From contig NZ_JAFIEU010000008.1 of assembly GCF_020832325.1 (NCBI RefSeq), positions 1-64,000 of the forward strand: 64,000 bases of DNA, written 5' to 3'. The translations under genes and the position numbers were made by a program. This document shows positions 18,541-26,680 of the stretch, one piece after another. Origin of the DNA: Lunatimonas sp. Its GTDB lineage: Bacteria; Bacteroidota; Bacteroidia; Cytophagales; Cyclobacteriaceae. Under the pieces are notes generated by a model. It saw only the letters and a program-made list of their open reading frames with translations, was not told the origin of the DNA and ran no database searches. Position 1 is the first letter of the stretch, and every line of letters starts with the position of its first letter.

Positions 18541-18571
18541 CAGGTGGCATTCGCGTGTCACCTGTTTTTTT
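18541..18571 (+). terminator. Hairpin with T7 tract facing right
   Basis: CAGGTGGCA / TGTCACCTG (one G-T pair) with a 6-nt loop is followed by seven T on the plus strand, between fecR and susC, which are both on the minus strand. On the minus strand the T tract becomes an A tract ahead of the hairpin, so it would not end fecR transcription. It could stop antisense transcription running rightward toward fecR. Confidence 0.4.
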
Positions 18572-18598
18572 CGTTTGATTTTTTAGCTCATAGGCGAC

Positions 18599-19702
18599 TT
18601 ATGGTTTTATAAATCTGACATGGATTACATTTGTATCGATTTCAAATTGAAACCTCGTCGAAAAACTAAGGCCTGTAAGGATGTTTTTGAGAGTTTCGTT
18701 ATCAAATCTGCCAGAAACCTGAAGATTTGAAGGAGGTGAATTTTCCAAATGGAATGTAACGTCGAACCAGTTTTCCATCACTCGGATCGCTTCATGAATG
18801 GGTGTATTGTCGAAGATGATCAATCCTTTTGTCCAAGCTGTGATTTTTTCATTGTCAAAGGCTTTCTTTTCAGATAGTTTGCCTTGGACTACGGATACCG
18901 ATTCTCCCACTCCAAGATAAGTATCGGTCTCCCAGCTGTCTATGCTGACTACCTTTACATTTCCCGTGATTAAGTAAATATTAATCCGCTCCTGGGAGTA
19001 CGCATCAATATTGAATGAAGTGCCGAGGGCAGTGGTAGAGGAAGTACCCGCATTTACAATAAAGGAACGGTTTGGGTCTTTGGTTACCTCAAAATAAGCC
19101 TCACCTTCTAGAAACACCTCTCTATAAACACCGGAAAAATGCTCTTGATAATACAACTTACTTCCGGAATTTAGAATAACTTTTGAGCTATCCGGTAGCA
19201 GGATAGTAGATTTTACTCCCGATGGCGTTACATGTTCTGTATATACCAAGGGGGTTTCTTTTGAAATGATTTCTTCCCGTGAAAGTAAACTTGCCAAAAT
19301 ACCGACCGAAAACGCCAACCCCAAAATAAATGCAACCCTATAGCCTTGACCAAATAAAGTGCGTCTTACAGGCATTCTGTCCATTCGTTTGATTGTGCTC
19401 TGGGAATTTAGCGGAAATACCTTGGTGCTTTTCCGGAAATCTTGGCTTATATTGGTAGTAGCGTCTATGCGCTCCCAAAGGGATTCCTTTTCAGTGTCGG
19501 ACAGATGGTAGGTGCTACTTGGAAGGTTGACTACCAAGTCTCTCGCCAGTTTGATCTCCCTGATTTTTTCCGGATAAGCATCAATTCTGTTCTCCCAGGT
19601 TAAATTCAAGTCCGAATTTGGAGTTAAGACCCAATTCCGAAAGCTTGGGTCAAGAACAAAGTCATCAACACTCCAATTTGATATATCCATTCCTACTGTC
19701 AT
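18599..19702 (-). CDS. FecR-family anti-sigma factor
   Basis: The protein has 367 aa; a second ATG at 19690 is an alternative. A cytoplasmic helical N-terminus (about 1-125) binds the sigma factor. One membrane span follows at about 128-148 (YRVAFILGLAFSVGILASLL), then the periplasmic FecR domain (YTEHVTPSGVKSTILLPDSSKVILNSGSKLYY, FLEGEAYFEVTKDPNRSFIV, ALGTSFNIDAYS) and a C-terminal DUF4974-type domain (IIFDNTPIHEAIRVMENWFDVTF), which contacts the SusC STN domain. It sits directly after the ECF sigma gene and before susC, the usual order in this regulatory module. Confidence 0.93.
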   Translation of the reverse strand: MTVGMDISNWSVDDFVLDPSFRNWVLTPNSDLNLTWENRIDAYPEKIREIKLARDLVVNLPSSTYHLSDTEKESLWERIDATTNISQDFRKSTKVFPLNSQSTIKRMDRMPVRRTLFGQGYRVAFILGLAFSVGILASLLSREEIISKETPLVYTEHVTPSGVKSTILLPDSSKVILNSGSKLYYQEHFSGVYREVFLEGEAYFEVTKDPNRSFIVNAGTSSTTALGTSFNIDAYSQERINIYLITGNVKVVSIDSWETDTYLGVGESVSVVQGKLSEKKAFDNEKITAWTKGLIIFDNTPIHEAIRVMENWFDVTFHLENSPPSNLQVSGRFDNETLKNILTGLSFSTRFQFEIDTNVIHVRFIKP

Positions 19703-19831
19703 CTATCGACATAAGGAGGAAAACGGCGAAAGTTCACCGCCGATATTAAAAAATATTATTCCACCGGGAATTTCCCCGATTTCTGTATTCGTTGTATAAA
19801 GGTTTTAATCTAAAATAATCTGCTAAAAAAA

Positions 19832-20431
19832 TTATAAAATGCAGAAAAAAGTGATGACGGCCATGCTTTTCCTTAAGTTGGAGATGGCCTTGCAGGCCAA
19901 GTTATAGACTGACTTCAAATGTAGATTCATGACCGAAGAGGTTTCTTCGTAAGTAAGTGATTCAAAAAAAAGCAGGTGGATTACCTCCTTCTGTCTAAGG
20001 GGTAATTTTTCATAGGCTTCCATCAGCCGTCTTCGGATATCCTGATTGCCCTGTTCACGCACCAGTTCAAACTCATAAGAATCAACGCTGATTTGTTCCT
20101 CAAAATCATTCACATGGCTTCCATGTATCCTACCCACATTGCCTGCCAAATCCCGGTGAATTTTATTGCTAATCGATCTCAATAAATAAAGTTTCACGTT
20201 GTCAGTAACTTTTAAACCTGAATGGTACTTCCATAAATTCTCAAATACCTCATGAATGCAATCCTGTACGTAGCTACTATTTGGCTTTATCGCCATTCCC
20301 ACGCGAAACATATCGCCAGCATATGCGTCATAGATAATGGCTAAACCCTTTTTTTCACCTTGCCTAAGCATTTCCCAACCTTCTAAAATGCCTATTTTCG
20401 AGTGGGTCGAAATTCTATCTAAGGGTAACAT
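19832..20431 (-). CDS. ECF RNA polymerase sigma factor
   Basis: The protein has 199 aa. Region 2 is at about 25-95 (LAIIYDAYAGDMFRVGMAIKP, VQDCIHEVFENLWKYHSGL, LYLLRSISNKIHRDL). Region 4 at about 130-190 carries a helix-turn-helix (YEKLPLRQKEVIHLLFFESLTYEETSSVMNLHLKSVYNLACKAISNLRK). This matches the sigma-70 ECF subfamily that pairs with FecR in Bacteroidota. It probably directs transcription of the downstream SusC-SusD-DUF1553-DUF1501 genes when released from FecR. It is transcribed divergently from the tyrosinase gene. Confidence 0.93.
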   Translation of the reverse strand: MLPLDRISTHSKIGILEGWEMLRQGEKKGLAIIYDAYAGDMFRVGMAIKPNSSYVQDCIHEVFENLWKYHSGLKVTDNVKLYLLRSISNKIHRDLAGNVGRIHGSHVNDFEEQISVDSYEFELVREQGNQDIRRRLMEAYEKLPLRQKEVIHLLFFESLTYEETSSVMNLHLKSVYNLACKAISNLRKSMAVITFFCIL

Positions 20432-20735
20432 GTTGAAAGATTGGGTTTTTTGATATTCTAATATATGGAATAGTTTGAATAAATAATTTGATTTCTAAAC
20501 TTTTTTCAATCGTTACTTTGGCATGTACGAAAAATACCGAATACTATGACTCGTTTGCCTTTTAACACTTTTCGATTGCTCCTGGAAAAAATGAAATTTC
20601 CCGGCAAATAGAATTTTACCGATTATTATCAGTAAATTACACAAGTGGAGTCCAGCTACCACCTTCCAAAAAATGGGGCTATTCCGAAAAGCCATACGAG
20701 CAGACAAACCTTTCTAAATTATAACCGCACCGATT
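20432..20735. other. Divergent intergenic region, sigma factor / tyrosinase
   Basis: This 304-bp AT-rich stretch between two divergent genes holds no convincing gene. A weak plus-strand promoter candidate is TTTG followed 22 nt later by TTACTTTG, just ahead of about 20519, which would leave a leader of about 200 nt for the tyrosinase. No clear box was found for the sigma factor gene. Confidence 0.4.
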
Positions 20736-22271
20736 ATGGCACCATTTACACGAAAGAATGCTTGGAATAACCAAGGCACATTTGCCAATCCTGATCTGCT
20801 GTGGTATGCAAAAGGGGTAGGTGCGATGCAGGCCAAAGCGCTTAGTGATGAAAACAGCTGGTGGTTTTTTGCCGCTATGCACGGCGAATACCTCGCTGAA
20901 TCGAAGTTTCCCGGATGGGGACAAATCCCGGGATTACCGAGAGTACCTTCCAACCCCGTTCCCTCCCCCGCTATACAAGATGAATTTTGGAATCAATGTC
21001 AGCACCAAAGTTGGTTTTTCGCACCTTGGCACCGGGGCTACCTCATTGCCTTGGAGGCTCAGATCCGTACTGAAATAGTCGGCATGGGCGGACCAAGCGA
21101 TTGGGCCTTGCCTTACTGGAACTATTTTGGCCCGAATGATCAATACAAAATACCGCCGGCCTTTACTCAGCAATCCCTGCCCGATGGCACTACAAACCCC
21201 CTGTATGTTACCGCCCGATACGGCCCAAAGGGAAACGGAACCGTATACATAGAGATTCCACCCATATCAAAGGCATGTCAAAGCAATACCGTTTATACGG
21301 GTACCAATGCCGAAACGCCGAGTCCAGGGTACGGCGGTCCGTCCACGGGCTTTTCACATGGCGGCAATGTAAGCGGAAACCTGGAGAGCAATCCCCATAA
21401 CCTAATCCATGTGCAGGTAGGTGGGCAGGTTAGTGATACACTTTGGGGACTTATGTCCGACCCCGGAATCGCTGCACTCGACCCCATATTCTACCTGCAC
21501 CACTGCAACATCGACCGCATGTGGGCTGCCTGGAATGCCGCAGGTAATAAAAATCCCACCGATACCAATTGGCTCGGAGGACCCGCATCCACCGGCGACA
21601 GACCTTTCGTCATGCCCATGCCCAACGGTACCACTTGGAACTACAGCCCCGCGGATGTAAATAGTCTTAGCAGTTTGGATTACGAGTACGACGATCTTTT
21701 CAGTGGCATCTCAACCGTAACCGTAAATGCCCTTACAAAACGAATGAATATACTAGGCGTCCAACCAACAGACGCGTCAACGGATACTACCATGGAACTC
21801 ATTACCAATTCAGAACTTGTGGGTGCCAACGACAAAACACTCACCTTGGATGGTGCAGGCTTGCAGACCACCATTCGGTTTGACAGCGGTGCATGGAAAA
21901 AGGTTTCCAAGAGCTTTCTGAACGCATCGGAAACCACTATGCCGGATCAGATTTATCTACAGATCGAAAATGTGAAAGGAAACGTGGATGCAAATATTCT
22001 GACAGTTTCCGTTAATCACCAATTGGCGGGCCATATTTCTCTGTTCGGATTACGCAAGGCATCGAAACAGGACGGACATGATGGTTCAGGACTTTCCTTT
22101 ATACTTCCCATCACACCGATTATCGACAGCCTACATCTAGAAAATTCGCTGAACCTCGAAGCATTGGATGTGAAAATTCTTCCCAGTAACCCCATTGGGG
22201 AAAAGCAAAAGATAACCGTGGGTAGGATCAGTGTTTATAGGGAGCAGCAGCTGTTGCAAAGACCGCTGTGA
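20736..22271 (+). CDS. Tyrosinase (type 3 copper oxidase)
   Basis: The protein has 511 aa. Six copper histidines are visible: CuA as MHGEY, CQHQSWFFAPWHRGYL (two His), and CuB as ESNPHNLIHV (two His) and the DPIFYLHHCNIDRMW block. The CxH arrangement in CQHQSW matches the Cys-His thioether of fungal tyrosinases, and the Asn after the first CuB His is the residue linked to monophenolase activity. A C-terminal beta-rich domain (about 340-511) resembles the lid of plant and fungal polyphenol oxidases. There is no signal peptide or Tat motif, so it appears cytoplasmic. It would oxidise phenols or catechols to quinones. It is followed at once by a putative metal-handling membrane protein. Confidence 0.93.
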   Translation: MAPFTRKNAWNNQGTFANPDLLWYAKGVGAMQAKALSDENSWWFFAAMHGEYLAESKFPGWGQIPGLPRVPSNPVPSPAIQDEFWNQCQHQSWFFAPWHRGYLIALEAQIRTEIVGMGGPSDWALPYWNYFGPNDQYKIPPAFTQQSLPDGTTNPLYVTARYGPKGNGTVYIEIPPISKACQSNTVYTGTNAETPSPGYGGPSTGFSHGGNVSGNLESNPHNLIHVQVGGQVSDTLWGLMSDPGIAALDPIFYLHHCNIDRMWAAWNAAGNKNPTDTNWLGGPASTGDRPFVMPMPNGTTWNYSPADVNSLSSLDYEYDDLFSGISTVTVNALTKRMNILGVQPTDASTDTTMELITNSELVGANDKTLTLDGAGLQTTIRFDSGAWKKVSKSFLNASETTMPDQIYLQIENVKGNVDANILTVSVNHQLAGHISLFGLRKASKQDGHDGSGLSFILPITPIIDSLHLENSLNLEALDVKILPSNPIGEKQKITVGRISVYREQQLLQRPL

Positions 22272-22273
22272 CG

Positions 22274-23059
22274 ATGAGGAGTGCCCCGCAAACGCGAAGA
22301 GCTATTTGCTTCTTCCTCCTTGGCCTAAGCGTCCTTTGCTGGATATGGCTGTTAAAAAACCCAGGGAACCTGTTGCCTTCAATGCATTCTCATGGGCTGC
22401 ATACCGGACACGGCCATTCCCATGCCATGCACACGGGCGTAGACGACCCGATGATTGGCATGATGATCGGATGGATTCTGATGGTGTTGGCCATGATGTT
22501 GCCCAAATTGATTGGAGCAGTTGAATATATCTATCAGCGAAGCTTGAAACGTAGGCAACTGGATCTTTCCGTACTCTTTGTGCTCGGCTATGCAATGGTA
22601 TGGACGGTAGTTGGGTATCTCATGAATATGCTGATCCTGGCATTGAAAGAGGTGATGCCACAAGCATATATGCCGGCTCTCCTGATCGGCCTCATCGCAT
22701 TGATATGGCAGGCCTCACCTATTAAGCAACATTTCTTAAATCTCGGACACGCCCACAGGCCCCTAAACGCTTTTGGCTACAAGGCAAGTTTGGATGCTTG
22801 GCTATTTGGCACCACCCACGGTATGTATTGTGTTGGTTCCGGATGGGCACTGATGTTGTTTCCTATGCTGCTTACCGAGGGGCATCAGGTGGCCATGCTT
22901 TTTGTCGCCGTTATCATGATCAGCGAGCACATGGAACACCCCAGGGTACCGCGATGGCGCATAGACTTCCGGGTAAAGTTGATGCGGGTTTTGGTGGCAC
23001 AGACCAAAATCCGGCTAAAGCAGGGATCTCTCACACCTAAATGGTATACCTCTGGCTAA
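22274..23059 (+). CDS. DUF2182-like metal-binding membrane protein
   Basis: The protein has 261 aa from the ATG two bases after the tyrosinase stop; a GTG at 22268 overlapping that stop is an alternative. After a first membrane helix comes a very His/Met/Gly-rich external loop (MHSHGLHTGHGHSHAMHTG). Further helices follow, one with MIGMMIGWILMVLAMMLP, and a conserved HGMYCVGSGWALMLFPML stretch typical of DUF2182 predicted metal-binding membrane proteins. The loop looks suited to copper. Tight coupling to a copper enzyme suggests it supplies or exports copper for the tyrosinase, but transport has not been shown from sequence. Confidence 0.82.
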   Translation: MRSAPQTRRAICFFLLGLSVLCWIWLLKNPGNLLPSMHSHGLHTGHGHSHAMHTGVDDPMIGMMIGWILMVLAMMLPKLIGAVEYIYQRSLKRRQLDLSVLFVLGYAMVWTVVGYLMNMLILALKEVMPQAYMPALLIGLIALIWQASPIKQHFLNLGHAHRPLNAFGYKASLDAWLFGTTHGMYCVGSGWALMLFPMLLTEGHQVAMLFVAVIMISEHMEHPRVPRWRIDFRVKLMRVLVAQTKIRLKQGSLTPKWYTSG

Positions 23060-23184
23060 TCAAAGTCGATTGCTTGATAAAACCAACCGCCAACACGGTA
23101 AATCGTGTGCAACGCGATGAATCAAGCTATTCCACCGGATTGATACCGTGCAGGTTAAGAGCACCCATAAAAACTAAAATACAG

Positions 23185-24051
23185 ATGAAGCCCCTCTACA
23201 AGACCCCGGAAGCGAAAAAAACCATCTTAGCACTCTACGACCAAAAACTACAAAGTCTTGGCATACCCTACCAAGAAATGGATGTGGAAACGACGTTTGG
23301 TAGAACGCGTGTAATCCGAGCCGGACGGGCAGGCGGAAAAGCCGTGGTTCTATTTCACGGAATCAACGCAGGGGCCCCCGTGACCTTAGAGGCTGTAAAG
23401 GCTTTGTGTGATACGTACCAGTTTTATGCATTTGATACCCCCGGGCAAACGACCAAAAGTGAGGAAGCCCGCTTGGATACGCGCGGTGACGCATTTGCGC
23501 TTTGGGCAGACGAGGTGTTGGACAAGCTTTTCTTGGATACGGCTGACTTTATAGGTATTTCGTATGGTGCGTTTATTCTCCAAAAATTGATGATCTACAA
23601 ACCCGAACGGCTAAAGAAATGTCTACTGATCGTCCCTGCCGGCCCGTCAAACGGACCATTTTGGACCTCAATGACCAAGCTAACCGTACCGCTGATCCGA
23701 TTCATGCTTACCAAAAAAGAAAAGCATCTACGTGCCTTTACAAAAGCTTTTGTCCCTGAAGAGGACCAGCACATGCACCAACTTCAACGGGCACTGCTAA
23801 CCGGTGTACACATGGACTTCCGGAGACCTAGGCTTACGCTTTTCAAAGAAGTCCAACACTTACAGAATCCGGTCTATCTGATGGTGGCAGGAGAGGATGT
23901 GTTTTTTCCCGGTAACCTCGCCGCAAAAAGAGCCCGGCGTATATTCCCCAATCTAATAGAAATCTATACGCTAAAAGATAGTAAACACATCCCGAGCGCC
24001 AACCTATACAACATCATGCAGCAAAAAATCAAATCCTGGTTAGAGGATTGA
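23185..24051 (+). CDS. Alpha/beta hydrolase
   Basis: The protein has 288 aa from the ATG at 23185 (MKPLYKTPEAKK); the open frame upstream lacks family similarity and overlaps the previous gene. Alpha/beta hydrolase marks are the oxyanion strand AVVLFHGINAG near residue 49, the nucleophile elbow GISYG, the acid in VAGEDVFFPGN and the base in DSKHIPSAN. There is no signal peptide, so it is cytoplasmic. It is probably co-transcribed with the tyrosinase and the DUF2182 gene (125 bp gap) and might act on an ester or C-C bond in a phenolic compound; that role is inference. Confidence 0.85.
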   Translation: MKPLYKTPEAKKTILALYDQKLQSLGIPYQEMDVETTFGRTRVIRAGRAGGKAVVLFHGINAGAPVTLEAVKALCDTYQFYAFDTPGQTTKSEEARLDTRGDAFALWADEVLDKLFLDTADFIGISYGAFILQKLMIYKPERLKKCLLIVPAGPSNGPFWTSMTKLTVPLIRFMLTKKEKHLRAFTKAFVPEEDQHMHQLQRALLTGVHMDFRRPRLTLFKEVQHLQNPVYLMVAGEDVFFPGNLAAKRARRIFPNLIEIYTLKDSKHIPSANLYNIMQQKIKSWLED

Positions 24052-24437
24052 GGTAGTATATTGTAGGTGAAATGAATACAAAGAGGAATCTTTCCGAATT
24101 CGAATATCCGACCCAGAGCACATCGCATCAAATTTCCAAAGGAATCACCTCAGATTTATAATCCCCATAGGTACCTCTACTAAGTATCCATTGTATGTCT
24201 TGCTATTGTAGCAGGGTTACTTTCATTTTTTTTCGCCTAAAATGATACAATTTGATGAAATGGGAATAGATTTCATGTGTCTATAATTGTTTTTCAAAGC
24301 TCAGATGGAATCTCGCATGGGAAATAATCATTCCAGTGTGTGACGGCTACGTCATGCTCGATTTCATCTGATTGTTGTTTTGGTCGGTGTGGAAGATATT
24401 TCTTTTGGCCTCCAAGATTTGTTTGGCACTGATTTGC
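24052..24437. other. Convergent intergenic region containing repeat copy B
   Basis: This 386-bp gap lies between a plus-strand hydrolase and the minus-strand NADH dehydrogenase. The right part carries the structured repeat (24302-24370). The part left of the repeat, 24271-24301, resembles the sequence that follows copy C at 58961-58984. No credible gene is visible; a 17-codon minus frame starting near 24275 is too short to call. Confidence 0.5.
24302..24370 (-). repeat. Structured intergenic repeat, copy B
   Basis: This 69-bp unit is nearly identical to 58899-58967; only the last bases differ. Its ends pair imperfectly (CAGATGGAATCTCGCAT with ATGCTCGATTTCATCTG, 14 of 17 positions Watson-Crick plus a G-T). 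Inside are two short hairpins, GGAA...TTCC and TGACG-gcta-CGTCA, giving a cloverleaf-like fold. It lies 68 bp after the NADH dehydrogenase stop. Confidence 0.9.
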
Positions 24438-25769
24438 TCAGAAGCGGTTTTGTCTGTTTTCTTTTTGCATAACAGACGGATCTTTTTTGCGAACAGGTCG
24501 GATCAGTAGCCGCAGGCTGGGATCGAATGCGAGATAATTCCAGGCCCAATCCATAAAGATGAAGAGTTTGTTCTTTACGCCCAATATGGCCATCAAGTGT
24601 ACAAAAAGCCAGGTGATCCATGCCAGGAATCCCTGAAATCGTATAAAAGGAAGGTCCACTACCGCCAATTTCCGGCCTATTGTGGCCATGGAGCCCAGGT
24701 CTTTGTATCGAAAAGGACGCCATGCCCCGTTTTTAAGCAGGTTTTTGGCGAGATTCTCAGCTTGTTGCAGAGCGACTTGGGCCACTTGAGGGTGGCCTTT
24801 GATATGGTGGTCGTCGATCATCAAGCAGCTATCACCAAGCGCAAATAGCGATTCATTTCCCTTCACCCGATTGTAAGAATCAACGAGATACCGTCCTGTC
24901 GGGTGAAGCTGTTCTTCCAGTATGCCAGATAGTTGATTTGGTTTAATGCCTGCGGCCCAAAGCAGTGAGTGGGTCGCAATGCGATTTCCCTGATGGAGCG
25001 TAACTTCCTGCCCATCGTAGTCTATCACGCGGGTATTAACCAATACCTCTACGCCCAGTTTTTCCAAATAGCTTCTCGCTTTACGTTTTGCAGGGGATGA
25101 CATACTAGCTAGCAAATCCGGGCCCGCTTCAATAAGAACCACCCTCATATTGGCAAAACTCAGTTCCGGATAGTCTCTTGGAAAGACATTGTTTCGTAAC
25201 TCGGCCACAGCACCAGCCAGTTCAACGCCGGTAGGACCTCCTCCTACAATCACCACGTTCATCATGGCCTTCCGATAGCTGATATCCGAAGTGTTGATGG
25301 CAGTCTCGTAGTTTTGAATAATCTTGTTTCGGATATAGAGCGCTTCTGATACCGATTTCATTGGACTACTGTATTTTTCGATGTTTTTCATGCCAAAATA
25401 GTTGGTATCTGCTCCCATAGCGAGTACCAAAAAGTCATAGTCTATGTATCCGACATGGGTGTAAAGTCTACGGGCTTTTTGATCGACTCGCTTGGCGGAA
25501 GCCATTCGAAATATGACGTTTTGGGCGGCGTGGAAAACCTTTCGTAGCGGAAAGGAAATCGCACTTGGTTCCAGTCCTGATGTGGCTACTTGGTAGAACA
25601 GTGGTTGAAATTGATGGTAGTTGTTTTTGTCCAAAAGGATTACCTGGAATGGAGACTTTCGCAGTTTGCGGGCGAGTTTGAGCCCGGCGAAGCCCGCTCC
25701 TACGATGACGATGCGTGGACCTTTGTGTTCCGGGATGTTTGGGATGGCTTGATCAACGGTTTTGCTCAT
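24438..25769 (-). CDS. Type II NADH:quinone oxidoreductase (NDH-2)
   Basis: The protein has 443 aa. It has two dinucleotide-binding Rossmann motifs: FAD at about residue 20 (IVIVGAGFAGLKLARKL) and NADH at about 170 (NVVIVGGGPTGVELAGAVAEL). The FAD-binding ALGDS block and the quinone-site hint YHQFQPLFYQVATSGLEPS are also present. The C-terminal 70 residues carry a hydrophobic amphipathic segment (FLAWITWLFVHLMAILGVKNKL) that attaches it to the inner membrane. It passes electrons from NADH to quinone without pumping protons. It is a single gene, convergent with the hydrolase, and followed by repeat copy B. Confidence 0.92.
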   Translation of the reverse strand: MSKTVDQAIPNIPEHKGPRIVIVGAGFAGLKLARKLRKSPFQVILLDKNNYHQFQPLFYQVATSGLEPSAISFPLRKVFHAAQNVIFRMASAKRVDQKARRLYTHVGYIDYDFLVLAMGADTNYFGMKNIEKYSSPMKSVSEALYIRNKIIQNYETAINTSDISYRKAMMNVVIVGGGPTGVELAGAVAELRNNVFPRDYPELSFANMRVVLIEAGPDLLASMSSPAKRKARSYLEKLGVEVLVNTRVIDYDGQEVTLHQGNRIATHSLLWAAGIKPNQLSGILEEQLHPTGRYLVDSYNRVKGNESLFALGDSCLMIDDHHIKGHPQVAQVALQQAENLAKNLLKNGAWRPFRYKDLGSMATIGRKLAVVDLPFIRFQGFLAWITWLFVHLMAILGVKNKLFIFMDWAWNYLAFDPSLRLLIRPVRKKDPSVMQKENRQNRF

Positions 25770-25942
25770 AATTGACGGGGTTGTTTCTTATGTTTTATAC
25801 GGTTTTTAGATCGATCAGCACCATTAAATAAAAGATTTTTTGGTTTAGAGGGGTATTTTTGTGGAATTGATTATTGTGGGTACCTAAACGGTGCTGTTTC
25901 GAAAAATTTGTTAATTTTACCACGCTAAATAAATCAATCTAT

Positions 25943-26650
25943 ATGGGAAGAGCTTTTGAATTTAGGAAAGAGCGCAAATTCAAACGTTGGAGTAAGATGT
26001 CCAAAGTCTTCACCCGCTTGGGCAAGGAGATTGTAATAGCTGTGAAGGCAGGGGGTCCCGATCCCACCACCAATGCCAAACTACGGACGGTGATCCAAAA
26101 CGCTAAAGGAGCGGCGATGCCGAAAGACCGTATCGAGGCTGCGATCACCCGGGCAAGTAATAAAGATGAAAAAGACTACGAGGAAGTCGTATACGAGGGA
26201 TATGCCCCACATGGTGTGGCCATTATCGTGGAGACGGCAACAGACAATATAAACCGTACCGTGGCAAATATTCGCCATTACTTCAGCAAGGCGGGGGGAT
26301 CTTTGAGCACCTCTGGTTCCGTGAGTTTTATGTTTGAGCGAAAGGCAGTTTTTCGCTTTGCAAAAGCTGAGTTTGACATGGAGGAGCTTGAGTTAGAACT
26401 AATCGATTTTGGCCTTCAGGACATTGATGAAAATGAAGGAGAAATTTATATTTACACAGCATTTGAAGATTTTGGGAATATGCAAAAAGCACTTGAAGAC
26501 CGTCAAATAGACGTTATCAGTGCGGATTTTCAGCGTTTTCCAATGTCCTATACCGAGCTGACCGCAGAGCAGGAAGAGGACGTTAACAAGATGATTGAGC
26601 GTATGGAAGAAGATGACGACGTCAATCACGTATATCATAATATGGCCTAG
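25943..26650 (+). CDS. yebC: YebC/PmpR-family protein
   Basis: The protein has 235 aa from ATG 25943 (MGRAFEFRKERKFKRWSKMSK); 23 codons upstream are open but not family-like. The family signature KVFTRLGKEIVIAVKAGGPDPTTNAKLR, then MPKDRIEAAITRA, YEEVVYEGYAPHGVAIIVE and GGSLSTSGSVSFMFERK, cover all three domains. YebC proteins are cytoplasmic; recent work links them to relief of ribosome stalling, and older annotation calls them transcriptional regulators. The MGRAFEFRK start is the variant common in Bacteroidota. The stop codon lies in the loop of its terminator. Confidence 0.95.
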   Translation: MGRAFEFRKERKFKRWSKMSKVFTRLGKEIVIAVKAGGPDPTTNAKLRTVIQNAKGAAMPKDRIEAAITRASNKDEKDYEEVVYEGYAPHGVAIIVETATDNINRTVANIRHYFSKAGGSLSTSGSVSFMFERKAVFRFAKAEFDMEELELELIDFGLQDIDENEGEIYIYTAFEDFGNMQKALEDRQIDVISADFQRFPMSYTELTAEQEEDVNKMIERMEEDDDVNHVYHNMA

Positions 26651-26664
26651 GGGCCATATTTTTT
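26639..26664 (+). terminator. yebC terminator with the stop codon in its loop
   Basis: A perfect 9-bp stem AATATGGCC / GGCCATATT has a TAGG loop and a following T tract. The last codons of yebC form the left arm and its TAG stop occupies the loop. Confidence 0.8.
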
Positions 26665-26680
26665 ACCACCAATCAAAGAA

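Noticed and set aside
24271-24301. Seventeen-codon minus-strand frame left of repeat copy B
   Set aside because: It is too short, has no homologue I recognise, and its start matches the repeat-linked linker.
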